64,000 bases of DNA from Actinoplanes sandaracinus. GTDB taxonomy: Bacteria; Actinomycetota; Actinomycetes; Mycobacteriales; Micromonosporaceae. Shown here piece after piece: positions 56,961 through 64,000 of the stretch (position 1 is its first letter; each line of letters begins with the position of its first letter). The notes under the pieces were generated by a model. That model searched no databases. It was given only the letters and a program-made list of their open reading frames with translations, and was not told where the DNA came from. A program made the translations under genes and the position numbers. The stretch is taken from contig NZ_JASCTH010000034.1 in NCBI RefSeq assembly GCF_030009775.1, positions 35,287 through 99,286 on the forward strand, given 5' to 3'.

Positions 56961-57241
56961 CCGCCCGCAGCGTCCTCATCGGGGCTGGTGTGGGCGTCCT
57001 CATCGGGCCGGTGTGGGGTGGGAGAGCCCTCGCGGCGGCCGGGTCGCGAAGTGCGACCCACCGCGGGTGCGCGCGCCGGGGCGTCCGGGGCGCATCGACC
57101 ACAGCGCGGCGCGGACCGTGCGGGCCCGGCGCCGACGGCCGCCGCGAGCGGCCTACCCGGCCAGCCTAGGCGGCGGGGTCAAGGCCGGACAGTGCCGCCG
57201 CCGAGCCGAATGTGCACCATCGGCACGGGCGGCACGGATTC
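56961..57241. other. Spacer before uvrB, nothing coding
   Basis: High-GC DNA of about 280 bp. Frames are Arg/Ala-rich on both strands and no ribosome-binding site precedes them. The uvrB frame is open upstream to 57013 but has no credible start there. Confidence 0.55.
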
Positions 57242-57264
57242 TTGTCATACCCCCGACGTACGGT
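57242..57264 (+). promoter_or_regulatory. RecA-independent DNA-damage promoter (PafBC/ClpR type)
   Basis: TTGTCATAC at 57242-57250, an 8-bp spacer, then TACGGT at 57259-57264. The known mycobacterial RecA-NDp promoter is TTGTCRGTG-N8-TANNNT; here TTGTCR, the exact N8 spacing and TANNNT all agree, while GTG is TAC. The uvrB ATG begins 7 bp after the -10, so transcription would start at or next to the A of ATG (leaderless mRNA). There is also no Shine-Dalgarno sequence. Confidence 0.68.
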
Positions 57265-57270
57265 GGTGGC

Positions 57271-59391
57271 ATGGCGCTCGACATCCCACGACTCGACGGC
57301 CGGTTCGAGGTCATCAGCGACTATCAGCCCGCGGGTGACCAGCCCGCCGCGATCGACGATCTGGAGCGGCGAGTCCGCCGCGGCGATCGCAACACCGTCC
57401 TGCTCGGTGCCACCGGCACGGGCAAGAGCGCCACCACGGCCTGGCTCATCGAGCGGCTCCAGCGGCCGGCTCTGGTGCTCGCGCCCAACAAGACGCTCTG
57501 CGCCCAGCTCGCCAAGGAGTTCCGCGAGCTCCTGCCGAACAACGCGGTGGAGTATTTCGTCAGTTACTACGACTACTACCAGCCCGAGGCGTACATCGCC
57601 CAGACCGACACCTACATCGAGAAGGACTCCTCGGTCAACGAGGAGGTGGAGCGGCTGCGCCACTCGGCCACCATGTCGCTGCTGACCCGGCGCGACACCA
57701 TCGTGGTCGCCACCGTCAGCGCCATCTACGGCCTCGGCACCCCGCAGGAATACGTCGAGCGCGCCGCCCGGGTCAAGGTCGGTGAGGAGATCGACCGCGA
57801 CAAGCTCCTGCGCCGGCTGGTCGACATTCAGTACACCCGCAACGACATGGCCTTCCAGCGAGGCACGTTCCGGGTGCGCGGCGACACCCTGGAGATCATC
57901 CCGGCCTACGAGGAACTGGCCATCCGGATCGAGCTCTTCGGCGACGAGGTGGAAAAGCTCTACTACCTCCACCCGCTCACCGGCGATGTGATCCGCGAGG
58001 TCGACGAGCTGATCATCTTCCCGGCCTCGCACTACATCGCGGGCCCGGAGCGCATGGAGCGGGCGATCGGCGACATCGAGGCCGAGCTGGCCGACCGGCT
58101 CGCCGAGTTCGAGCGGCAGGGCAAGCTGCTCGAAGCACAGCGACTGCGCATGCGCACCACCTATGACATCGAGATGATGCGGCAGGTCGGCTTCTGCAAC
58201 GGCATCGAGAACTACTCGATGCACATGGACGGGCGCAGTCCCGGCGAGCCGGCATACACCTTGCTCGACTACTTCCCCGACGACTTCGTCACCGTGATCG
58301 ACGAGTCGCACGTCACCATCCCCCAGATCGGCGGGATGTATGAGGGCGACGCGTCGAGGAAGCGGATCCTCATCGAGCACGGGTTCCGCCTGCCCAGCGC
58401 CGCCGACAACCGCCCGTTGCGCTTCGACGAGTTCCTGGAGCGCGTCGGCCAGATGGTGTTCCTCTCCGCCACCCCCGGCAACTGGGAGATGGAGCAGGCG
58501 CAGGGCGAGTTCGTCGAGCAGGTCATCCGCCCGACCGGCCTGGTCGACCCGCACGTGGTGGTGAAACCCACCAAGGGTCAGATCGACGACCTGATGCACG
58601 AGATCAAGCTGCGCACCGAGAAGGACGAGCGCGTCCTCGTCACCACCCTCACCAAGAAGATGGCCGAGGACCTCACCGACTACCTCCTGGAGAACGGCAT
58701 CCGGGTCCGCTACCTGCACTCCGAGGTGGACACCCTGCGCCGTGTCGAACTGCTCAAGGAGCTGCGCAAGGGCGACTACGACGTCCTCGTCGGCATCAAT
58801 CTGCTCCGAGAGGGTCTCGACCTGCCCGAGGTGTCGCTGGTCGCCATCCTCGACGCCGACAAGGAGGGCTTCCTGCGCAGCGGCCGGTCGCTGATCCAGA
58901 CCATCGGCCGGGCCGCGCGAAACGTCTCCGGCGAAGTCCACATGTACGCGGACAAGATCACGCCGTCGATGCGGGCCGCCATCGAGGAGACCGACCGCCG
59001 CCGTGCCAAGCAGATCGCACACAACGAGGCCCACGGCATCCAGCCGCAGGCCCTCCGCAAGAAGATCCACGACATCCTCGACGACATCTACAAGGAAGCC
59101 GAGGACACCGACGAGGCTGTCGGCGCGCCGACGGTCGGCGGCGGTGGCCGGCAGATGTCCCGCGGCAAGGCTTCCGTGCCCGAGACCCGTTCCCGGGGCA
59201 GCAAGGCCGCGGCCACCCCGGCCCGTGCCGGCATGGCCCGGGCCGAGCTCGCCCAGCTCATCCAGGACCTCAACGACCAGATGCTGGGAGCGGCCCGCGA
59301 GCTGCAGTTCGAGCTGGCCGCCCGGATCCGCGACGAGATCCGCGAGCTGAAGAAGGAGCTGCGCGGCATGGACATGGCAGGGGTGAAATAA
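57271..59391 (+). CDS. uvrB: Excinuclease ABC subunit B
   Basis: A 706-residue nucleotide-excision repair helicase-like protein that loads onto damage with UvrA and recruits UvrC. Motif I GATGTGKSATTAWLIE, motif for beta-hairpin YFVSYYDYYQPEAYIAQTDTYIEKD, DEAD-like VIDESHVT, LSATPGNWE, motif V-VI INLLREGLDLPEVSLVAILDADKEGFLRS and QTIGRAARN; C-terminal UVR domain ELAQLIQDLNDQMLGAARELQFELAARIRDEI for UvrC contact. ATG 57271 gives the standard N terminus DIPRLDGRFEVIS. Confidence 0.97.
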   Translation: MALDIPRLDGRFEVISDYQPAGDQPAAIDDLERRVRRGDRNTVLLGATGTGKSATTAWLIERLQRPALVLAPNKTLCAQLAKEFRELLPNNAVEYFVSYYDYYQPEAYIAQTDTYIEKDSSVNEEVERLRHSATMSLLTRRDTIVVATVSAIYGLGTPQEYVERAARVKVGEEIDRDKLLRRLVDIQYTRNDMAFQRGTFRVRGDTLEIIPAYEELAIRIELFGDEVEKLYYLHPLTGDVIREVDELIIFPASHYIAGPERMERAIGDIEAELADRLAEFERQGKLLEAQRLRMRTTYDIEMMRQVGFCNGIENYSMHMDGRSPGEPAYTLLDYFPDDFVTVIDESHVTIPQIGGMYEGDASRKRILIEHGFRLPSAADNRPLRFDEFLERVGQMVFLSATPGNWEMEQAQGEFVEQVIRPTGLVDPHVVVKPTKGQIDDLMHEIKLRTEKDERVLVTTLTKKMAEDLTDYLLENGIRVRYLHSEVDTLRRVELLKELRKGDYDVLVGINLLREGLDLPEVSLVAILDADKEGFLRSGRSLIQTIGRAARNVSGEVHMYADKITPSMRAAIEETDRRRAKQIAHNEAHGIQPQALRKKIHDILDDIYKEAEDTDEAVGAPTVGGGGRQMSRGKASVPETRSRGSKAAATPARAGMARAELAQLIQDLNDQMLGAARELQFELAARIRDEIRELKKELRGMDMAGVK

Positions 59392-59431
59392 GCGGTCGTC
59401 CACTGGCTATCGGGCTGATTAGGCTGGCGGC

Positions 59432-60850
59432 ATGACACCGGTTCACGACGTCGTCGACGATGACGGCACCCCTGCTGAGCTGGCCGAACCCGCCGCCGGG
59501 GAGCCGGCCGCCGGGCTGGTTGCGCAGACGGTTCCGTCTCTGCCGTCCACCCGGCGTGAGCCTTCCGCTCAGGGCGGGCCCTCCGTTCACGGCGGGTCTC
59601 CCGCTCAGGGCGGGCTGTCTGCTCAGGGCGGGCCGTCTGATCACGCCGGGCCGTCTGATCACGCCGGGCCGTCCGCCCCTGCTGATCCGGGGCGACTGGT
59701 CGAGGGGTGGGGCGAGCTCGGCGAAGGCGAGCTGGTCGAGCTGGCCCAGCGCTGCTGGGCAGTGGACGGCGGGATGCCGCTGGCGATGGAGCCGGGCTTC
59801 CTTCGGGGGCGGTGGTTCCGTCCGGGCACGGTGACCTTCGTGGTGCGCGACGCCGATGCTCCCGGCCGAAACGCGAAGGGATTGGTGGCGGCCGTCGCGG
59901 TGCGCCAAGGACCGGACGGCCCGGTGATCACCGGGCTGGTGGATCCGGCGGTCCGTGGGCGCGGCATCGGTTCGCGGTTGCTCGACACCGCGCTGGCCTC
60001 GGTGGAGACCCCGGCGGGACGCTCCGCCACGGCCGAGATCGACGCGGCGGCGGGCGGGAGTGCTGACGGAGCGCCGGCTCTCGTGACGGTGGAGACCGAA
60101 GGCCTCACGTCGGCGGCTGAGGAGTTGTTCGCATCCCGCGGGCTGCGGCAGGTCTTCGCCGAGGACGTCATGCGGATCGATCTGACGACGGCGGACGTGC
60201 CGGAGCCGGAGTGGGCAGCGGGCACCGAAGTGGTCGAGTGGGCGGAGGCCACGGCGAAGAGGTTCTATGCCGTCTATGTGGCCGCGTTCCGGGAACGGCC
60301 CGGATTCCCGGATCCGTCCGCGGAGCAGTGGATCGAGGACAACGCCGAGGACGACGAGTTCCGGGCCGACTGGTCGCTGCTCGCCTCGATGCCCGAGGCG
60401 GGCGACGTGGGATTCGTCACCGCCGCCGAGGGCTGGATCGTCCAGGTCGGCGTGGTCCCGGCGGCTCGGCGGACCGGCCTCGCGGGTGCGCTGATCAGAC
60501 AGTCCTTGCGGCGGATGATGGAGGACGGTTCCGGTGAGGCCTGGCTCTGCGTCAACGTCGACAATCCGGCCGCGCTCCTCTACCGCCGCCTCGGGTTCGA
60601 GGGCAGGGGACAGCGCGCCCGGTACCGGTTTTCCGCAGACGCCCGCCCCGCCCGGGTAACCGACGCGTCCTCCGCCCACATCCCCGACAGCGTTCCGGGA
60701 CCGGCCGGAGGTTCGTCCACGCCGGCCGCCGGGGGCGTTCGGGGGTCGGCCGATGGTGAGACGGCGCTGGCTCCCGACGGCTCCTTCGGGACGGTGGTGG
60801 ACGGCGGATCGGGGCGGCCTGCGAGTTCGGTGGTGGGGGAGGACCGATGA
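59432..60850 (+). CDS. Tandem GNAT acetyltransferase with repeat N terminus
   Basis: A 472-residue protein. Residues 44-85 are seven 6-residue repeats (PSAQGG/PSDHAG types). Two GNAT units follow: the first with VDPAVRGRGIGSRLLDTALASVE (about 170-192), the second with VGVVPAARRTGLAGALIRQSLRRMM and VNVDNPAALLYRRLGFEGRG (about 340-395). Two GNAT domains in one chain resemble mycothiol synthase MshD, but the sequence does not prove that. The C-terminal 70 residues are disordered, Gly/Ser-rich. Overlaps the next gene as ATGA. Confidence 0.85.
   Translation: MTPVHDVVDDDGTPAELAEPAAGEPAAGLVAQTVPSLPSTRREPSAQGGPSVHGGSPAQGGLSAQGGPSDHAGPSDHAGPSAPADPGRLVEGWGELGEGELVELAQRCWAVDGGMPLAMEPGFLRGRWFRPGTVTFVVRDADAPGRNAKGLVAAVAVRQGPDGPVITGLVDPAVRGRGIGSRLLDTALASVETPAGRSATAEIDAAAGGSADGAPALVTVETEGLTSAAEELFASRGLRQVFAEDVMRIDLTTADVPEPEWAAGTEVVEWAEATAKRFYAVYVAAFRERPGFPDPSAEQWIEDNAEDDEFRADWSLLASMPEAGDVGFVTAAEGWIVQVGVVPAARRTGLAGALIRQSLRRMMEDGSGEAWLCVNVDNPAALLYRRLGFEGRGQRARYRFSADARPARVTDASSAHIPDSVPGPAGGSSTPAAGGVRGSADGETALAPDGSFGTVVDGGSGRPASSVVGEDR
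59561..59686 (+). repeat. 18-bp tandem repeats in coding sequence
   Basis: Seven 18-bp units, for example CCGTCTGATCACGCCGGG (twice in a row) and CTGTCTGCTCAGGGCGGG, encode hexapeptides such as PSDHAG and LSAQGG in the GNAT protein. Period is a multiple of three, so copy changes keep the frame. Confidence 0.92.
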
Positions 60851-61572
60851 TTCGGTGGGTTCATGCCTTTCTTGATCGGCCGGCGCGCAAGCTGGACATC
60901 GCCGTGGAGTTCTGGAGCGCGGTGACCGGGACCGTCGGCCTGCCTCAGCCGGAACCCGGGTTCGTCGGGCTGCACAGCGAACTCAGTGACGACTGGCTCG
61001 AGGTGCAGGGAGTCCTCGACGGGCCCGGCGGGGTGCACCTCGACTTCTCGGTCGACGATGTGTTGGTCTTCGCTGAGCGGGCCACCACGGCGGGGGCTTC
61101 GGTGATCGCCGATCACGGGTTCTGGCAGACCCTCGTGTCGCCGGCCGGGGTGGCGTTCTGCGTGGCGCCGTGGAAGGGGCAGAAGCGGCGGCCCCGGCCG
61201 TTCGCCGGACCGGACGGCGGGCTCAGCCGGGCGCACCAGGTCTGCCTCGACCTGCCGCCGTCCCGGTTCGAAGCCGAGGTGAGGTTCTGGAGCGGGTTGA
61301 CCGGGTGGCCGCTGGACAGCAGTGGCCTGCCGGTGTTCTCGCGTCTTCAGCCGGCGTGGCCGGTGCCGATCCGGATCCTCCTCCAGCAACTCGACGAGGA
61401 ACGGGAGGCTTCGGCTCACCTCGACGTCTCCGCCTCGAACATCCCGGCGACCCGGGCTTGGCACGAGAGGCTCGGGGCTTCGTTCGTCGGCGAGTGGCCG
61501 CACTGGACCACGATGACCGACCCGGCCGGCGGCGTCTACTGCCTCACCAAGGGCGACCCGACGATCGACTGA
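60847..61572 (+). CDS. Glyoxalase-like VOC protein, two units
   Basis: A 241-residue protein with two glyoxalase-like units, each starting with a DxAVEFWSAVTG / RFEAEVRFWSGLTG type helix (about 17-29 and 132-146) and ending with a PAGVAFCVAP / PAGGVYCLTK strand. This is the actinobacterial glyoxalase-6-like type; many are of unknown substrate. The ATG overlaps the GNAT stop (ATGA), so the two are one transcript. Confidence 0.87.
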   Translation: MIRWVHAFLDRPARKLDIAVEFWSAVTGTVGLPQPEPGFVGLHSELSDDWLEVQGVLDGPGGVHLDFSVDDVLVFAERATTAGASVIADHGFWQTLVSPAGVAFCVAPWKGQKRRPRPFAGPDGGLSRAHQVCLDLPPSRFEAEVRFWSGLTGWPLDSSGLPVFSRLQPAWPVPIRILLQQLDEEREASAHLDVSASNIPATRAWHERLGASFVGEWPHWTTMTDPAGGVYCLTKGDPTID

Positions 61573-61651
61573 CCCGTCACCGCCGACATGCGGGAGGCCT
61601 GGAGCCGGCGCCGACGACCAGGCGCCGAGCCTGCGGTGACCTACCCGGCCG

Positions 61652-61984
61652 TCAGGCGGTGAAGAAGTCGCGGTCGAGGTCGCGGTGGTGGCCGGTGGCG
61701 ATGTCGGTGAAGTATTCGGCGAGCGGCGGCTGGGCCAGCGACCCGCCGATCAGGGCACGCCACTGCGCGAAACGGTCGGTGCGGCGGAAGTTGCGCTCGT
61801 GGGCCTCGACGCTGTCCCACTCGATCAGCAGAACGAAGCGTGTGGAGGACTCGACAGCCCGCTGCAGGCGGAGCGACCGGCAGCCCGGCGCGCCCGCGAC
61901 CACGGGGCGGGCCATCTGGTAGGCGTTGACGAAGTCGCCCTCCCGGCCGGGGAGGACGTCGATGAGCGTGACTTCGAGAACCAT
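61652..61984 (-). CDS. Antibiotic biosynthesis monooxygenase (ABM) domain protein
   Basis: A 110-residue dimeric ferredoxin-like alpha-beta barrel protein. The order VTLIDVLPGREGDFVNAYQMARPVVAGAPGCRSLRLQRAVESSTRFVLLIEWDSVEAHERNFRRTDRF is typical of ABM proteins, which act on quinone-like compounds or heme or have no known substrate. Single gene, convergent with the VOC gene. Confidence 0.86.
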   Translation of the reverse strand: MVLEVTLIDVLPGREGDFVNAYQMARPVVAGAPGCRSLRLQRAVESSTRFVLLIEWDSVEAHERNFRRTDRFAQWRALIGGSLAQPPLAEYFTDIATGHHRDLDRDFFTA

Positions 61985-62425
61985 GTGGGCAAGCGTCCCA
62001 TACGCACCAGATGGTCAGCATACTAGGATGCCTCAAAGGTTGCGGGAACGCCGAATGCCCAGATTGTCGCTGGTCAAGGCGTACGCTAAGAAAATCGGCG
62101 GAACCGAGGCGGTGCTTCGGAGTGGCGAGTTCGGGCGAAAGAAGCCGTTTCTGCCTGGATGGGGCGTTTAAACGGCGAGCCTTACCACTCCTGGTCCTCC
62201 CGGTGTGCCGTTCGCGCCAAGGATGCGCAACAATGACTCCTGTGGGAGGGGAGTATTCCCCCGCTCCGGTCTCGTCAACACGGAACGCCTCTCGAGGCGA
62301 ACCCGGGGCCGGTGGTCACAGACTTCTGGATCTGTGGCGGAAGAGACCTCCGACAGTCGCACGTCGCTGCTCTCATTCGGTCATGAGTGAGTGTGGCGAC
62401 GACCCGTGTCTGCCGGAGGTCCTAG
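61985..62425. other. Region upstream of terC, 441 bp
   Basis: No secure gene. A 38-codon frame at 62055-62171 (MPRLSLVKAYAKKIGG start) is basic and AT-richer than nearby genes but has no strong ribosome-binding site. The last 180 bp are rich in hairpins and are listed as a candidate leader. Confidence 0.5.
62248..62336 (+). promoter_or_regulatory. Candidate structured leader of terC
   Basis: Three hairpins follow each other in the 180 nt before terC: GGGGA-GTAT-TCCCC (62248-62261), CGCCT-CTCG-AGGCG (62286-62299) and CACAGA-N8-TCTGTG (62317-62336). TerC genes in several phyla have metal-sensing or other structured leaders, so a cis-acting RNA is plausible; I cannot assign it to a known class. 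Confidence 0.45.
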
Positions 62426-63424
62426 TTGAACGTTTCTGCTTGGGTATGGATCGCCACCCTGGTCGCGCTCATCGCAGTTCTCGCTGTCGATCTGCTCATC
62501 ATCGGCCGGCGGCCACACGAGCCCAGCATGAAGGAAGCGGGGAGCTGGGTCGCCTTCTATGTCGGCCTCGCCCTGGTCTTCGGCATCGGGGTGTGGCTTA
62601 CCGCTGGTGGTCAGGCGGCTGGTGAGTTCTACACCGGCTGGCTCACCGAGTATTCGCTGAGCGTCGACAATCTCTTCGTCTTCGTGATCATCATGGCCCG
62701 CTTCGCGGTGCCACGGCATCTTCAACAGAAGGTGCTGCTGATCGGTATCGTGCTGGCGCTCGTCATGCGCGGCATCTTCATCGCTGCCGGCGCCGCCCTC
62801 ATCACGCAGTTCTCCTGGGTGTTCTACATCTTCGGCGTCTTCCTGATCTACACCGCGTTCACGCTGGTGAAGGGTGAGGACGACGGCGACGATTTCAAGG
62901 AGAACATCCTGATCCGCTGGGCGAAGCGGGCGCTGCCGCTCTCGTCCGACTTCGGTGACGGCCGGTTCAGCACGATCTCGGCCACCGGTAAGCGGCTCTT
63001 CACCCCGATGCTGATCGTGATGATCGCGATCGGCACCACCGACCTGATCTTCGCGCTCGACTCGATCCCGGCGATCTTCGGCATCACCAAGGAGCCGTAC
63101 CTCGTCTTCACCGCGAACGTCTTCGCGCTGATGGGTTTGCGCCAGCTCTTCTTCCTGCTCGGTGGTCTGCTGGAGCGCCTGGTCTATCTGAACGTCGGCC
63201 TGGCCGTGGTGCTCGCCTTCATCGGCGTCAAGCTGGTCCTCGAGGCCCTGCACACCAACAGCCTGTCCTTCATCAACGGCGGCAATGGTTTCCACTGGGC
63301 TCCCGAGATCCCGATCTGGCTCTCCCTGCTGGTGATCCTCGGCACTCTGGCCGTTGCCACGGTGGCCAGCCTGATGAAGACCTCCCGGGACAAGAAGCGA
63401 GAGCTCCAGACCACCCCGCGCTGA
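62426..63424 (+). CDS. TerC family integral membrane protein
   Basis: A 332-residue membrane protein with about nine helices. The two TerC acidic motifs are present: EYSLSVDNLFVFVIIMARF (about 74-92) and GTTDLIFALDSIPAIFGITK (about 203-222). TerC proteins are linked to tellurite resistance and, in other bacteria, to manganese export for exoenzymes. TTG 62426 has GGAGG 7 nt upstream. The position near uvrB is seen in other actinobacteria. A perfect palindrome follows. Confidence 0.93.
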   Translation: MNVSAWVWIATLVALIAVLAVDLLIIGRRPHEPSMKEAGSWVAFYVGLALVFGIGVWLTAGGQAAGEFYTGWLTEYSLSVDNLFVFVIIMARFAVPRHLQQKVLLIGIVLALVMRGIFIAAGAALITQFSWVFYIFGVFLIYTAFTLVKGEDDGDDFKENILIRWAKRALPLSSDFGDGRFSTISATGKRLFTPMLIVMIAIGTTDLIFALDSIPAIFGITKEPYLVFTANVFALMGLRQLFFLLGGLLERLVYLNVGLAVVLAFIGVKLVLEALHTNSLSFINGGNGFHWAPEIPIWLSLLVILGTLAVATVASLMKTSRDKKRELQTTPR

Positions 63425-63448
63425 CACTCCGCACTCCGGTGCCCGACA

Positions 63449-63482
63449 AGCAGGCGTAGGCGACATGTCGCCTACGCCTGCT
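63449..63482. terminator. 34-bp perfect palindrome after terC
   Basis: Positions 63449-63465 and 63466-63482 are exact reverse complements (arms begin AGCAGGCGTAGGCGACA), with no unpaired centre, 25 bp beyond the terC stop. As RNA it forms a very stable hairpin; as DNA it could also form a cruciform. Confidence 0.85.
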
Positions 63483-63599
63483 GCGTCCGGCGTCGTTCTC
63501 GTGGATCACGACTGGTAGCGACATCACAACACCGCATGGCTAAGGTTCCGCGGCGCGCCCCCGATCTCATGGAGACGGCGAGGTGGACGGGGGCGTGGC

Positions 63600-64000
63600 A
63601 TGCCGGTGACGGTTGAAGAGCGACAGCGAGGGCTGGGTGCTCGCACCACGACGAACGCCATGCCGCTGCTGCTCGGCATGCCTCTCTTCTTCGCCCTGAT
63701 GTACGCGTTGATGGCCTGGGGACATCGGCACGGCGCCGTTCTCGGATCGCCGGTGCTGGTCGCGGCCCTGGGCACGCTCTTCGGCGCCAGCGGTGACGAG
63801 AGGTGGCAGCGCCTGCTGGGCGGGGGCCACCTGCACACCCGGCCGGTGCTGCGGCTGGTCTACGCCATGACCTTGATGGCGACCACGCTGCTCCTGGCGG
63901 GCTGGGGCTTCCTCCTGCCGGCCTGCGCCATGCTGATCGCCGTGATACACATCGGCTGGACCGGTTCCCGCACCTGGCGCCCGGCAGCGTTCATCACGGC
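63600..64000 (+). CDS. Membrane protein, N-terminal part, cut by window end
   Basis: An open frame from ATG 63600 runs to the end of the window without stop, giving at least 133 residues. It shows four hydrophobic helices (about 22-42, 49-63, 83-101, 104-118) after a short polar start (MPVTVEERQRGLGARTTT). Such N-terminal membrane sensors often precede GGDEF/EAL or histidine-kinase domains in this group of bacteria, but the catalytic part is outside the window. Confidence 0.68.
   Translation, partial: MPVTVEERQRGLGARTTTNAMPLLLGMPLFFALMYALMAWGHRHGAVLGSPVLVAALGTLFGASGDERWQRLLGGGHLHTRPVLRLVYAMTLMATTLLLAGWGFLLPACAMLIAVIHIGWTGSRTWRPAAFIT

Noticed and set aside
57013..57270. N-terminal extension of UvrB
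   Set aside because: The extra 86 codons are Arg-rich, not part of UvrB, and overlap the promoter motif.
62055..62171. 38-codon frame before terC
   Set aside because: Basic peptide with some codon bias, but no clear ribosome-binding site or known family; kept only as a note.

Overview
This is 64 kb of chromosomal core DNA from a high-GC actinobacterium, most likely a member of the Micromonosporaceae such as Actinoplanes (inference from gene content and order, not from a database search). Supporting signs are the very high GC content, many GTG/TTG starts with ATGA/GTGA gene overlaps, a PriA-type HisA with no trpF in view, a CoaE-GrpB fusion, a PolA without proofreading residues, an ANTAR response regulator of the PdtaR type, and the order trp - lgt - gltBD - pyk - tesB - pdtaR - (liv) - polA - rpsA - coaE - uvrB - terC, much of which recurs in mycobacteria and streptomycetes. 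No phage, insertion sequence, CRISPR array or rRNA operon was seen.

Layout. 0-4 kb: end of the histidine cluster (priA/hisA, hisF), split by a divergent lysR / EamA-exporter pair. 4-14 kb: an accessory-like stretch with a divergent yczE / MocR regulator pair, VOC protein, long-chain acyl-CoA synthetase, a PfkB kinase followed by a frameshifted second MocR regulator, an APC transporter, and a three-gene coupled operon encoding a thioredoxin lipoprotein, a DsbD-alpha-like lipoprotein and a TIGR03085 protein. 15-18.5 kb: two coupled ABC half-exporters with the residue pattern of an asymmetric heterodimer. 18.6-20 kb: rpsD and a DUF2470 protein diverging from a palindromic DtxR/IdeR-like iron box. 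20-22 kb: a large Pro/Gly/Ala-rich protein. 22-29 kb: hisI-trpE-Trp membrane protein, then trpC-trpB-trpA and lgt. 29-41 kb: FAD monooxygenase, GNAT, gltBD, pyk, tesB, HdeD-like membrane protein. 42-49 kb: an unusual 74-nt tRNA with a CAA anticodon, pdtaR, and livH-M-G-F facing a convergent livJ lipoprotein gene. 49-64 kb: polA, an orphan ArsR with a CVC motif, DUF2945, methyltransferase, rpsA, coaE, uvrB, a tandem GNAT protein, VOC, ABM monooxygenase, terC with a structured leader, and the start of a membrane protein cut by the window end.

How the genes work together. PriA at 305 probably supplies both the HisA and TrpF reactions, joining the split his and trp genes; trpD and trpG are not in the window. 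gltBD supplies glutamate, and the liv genes form a complete branched-chain amino-acid-type importer. lgt is required for the lipoproteins seen here (thioredoxin, DsbD-like, LivJ). polA and uvrB form a repair pair, and uvrB carries a promoter resembling the RecA-independent (PafBC/ClpR) damage type, placed so that the mRNA would be leaderless.

The most interesting points are the iron-box-controlled rpsD/DUF2470 pair, the uvrB promoter, the LivH permease with an extracytoplasmic beta-domain fused to its N terminus, the odd tRNA, the split DsbD-like lipoprotein pair, the double palindrome at 6.6 kb, the single-C frameshift in the second MocR gene, and 15-19 bp minisatellites scattered through spacers and coding starts.
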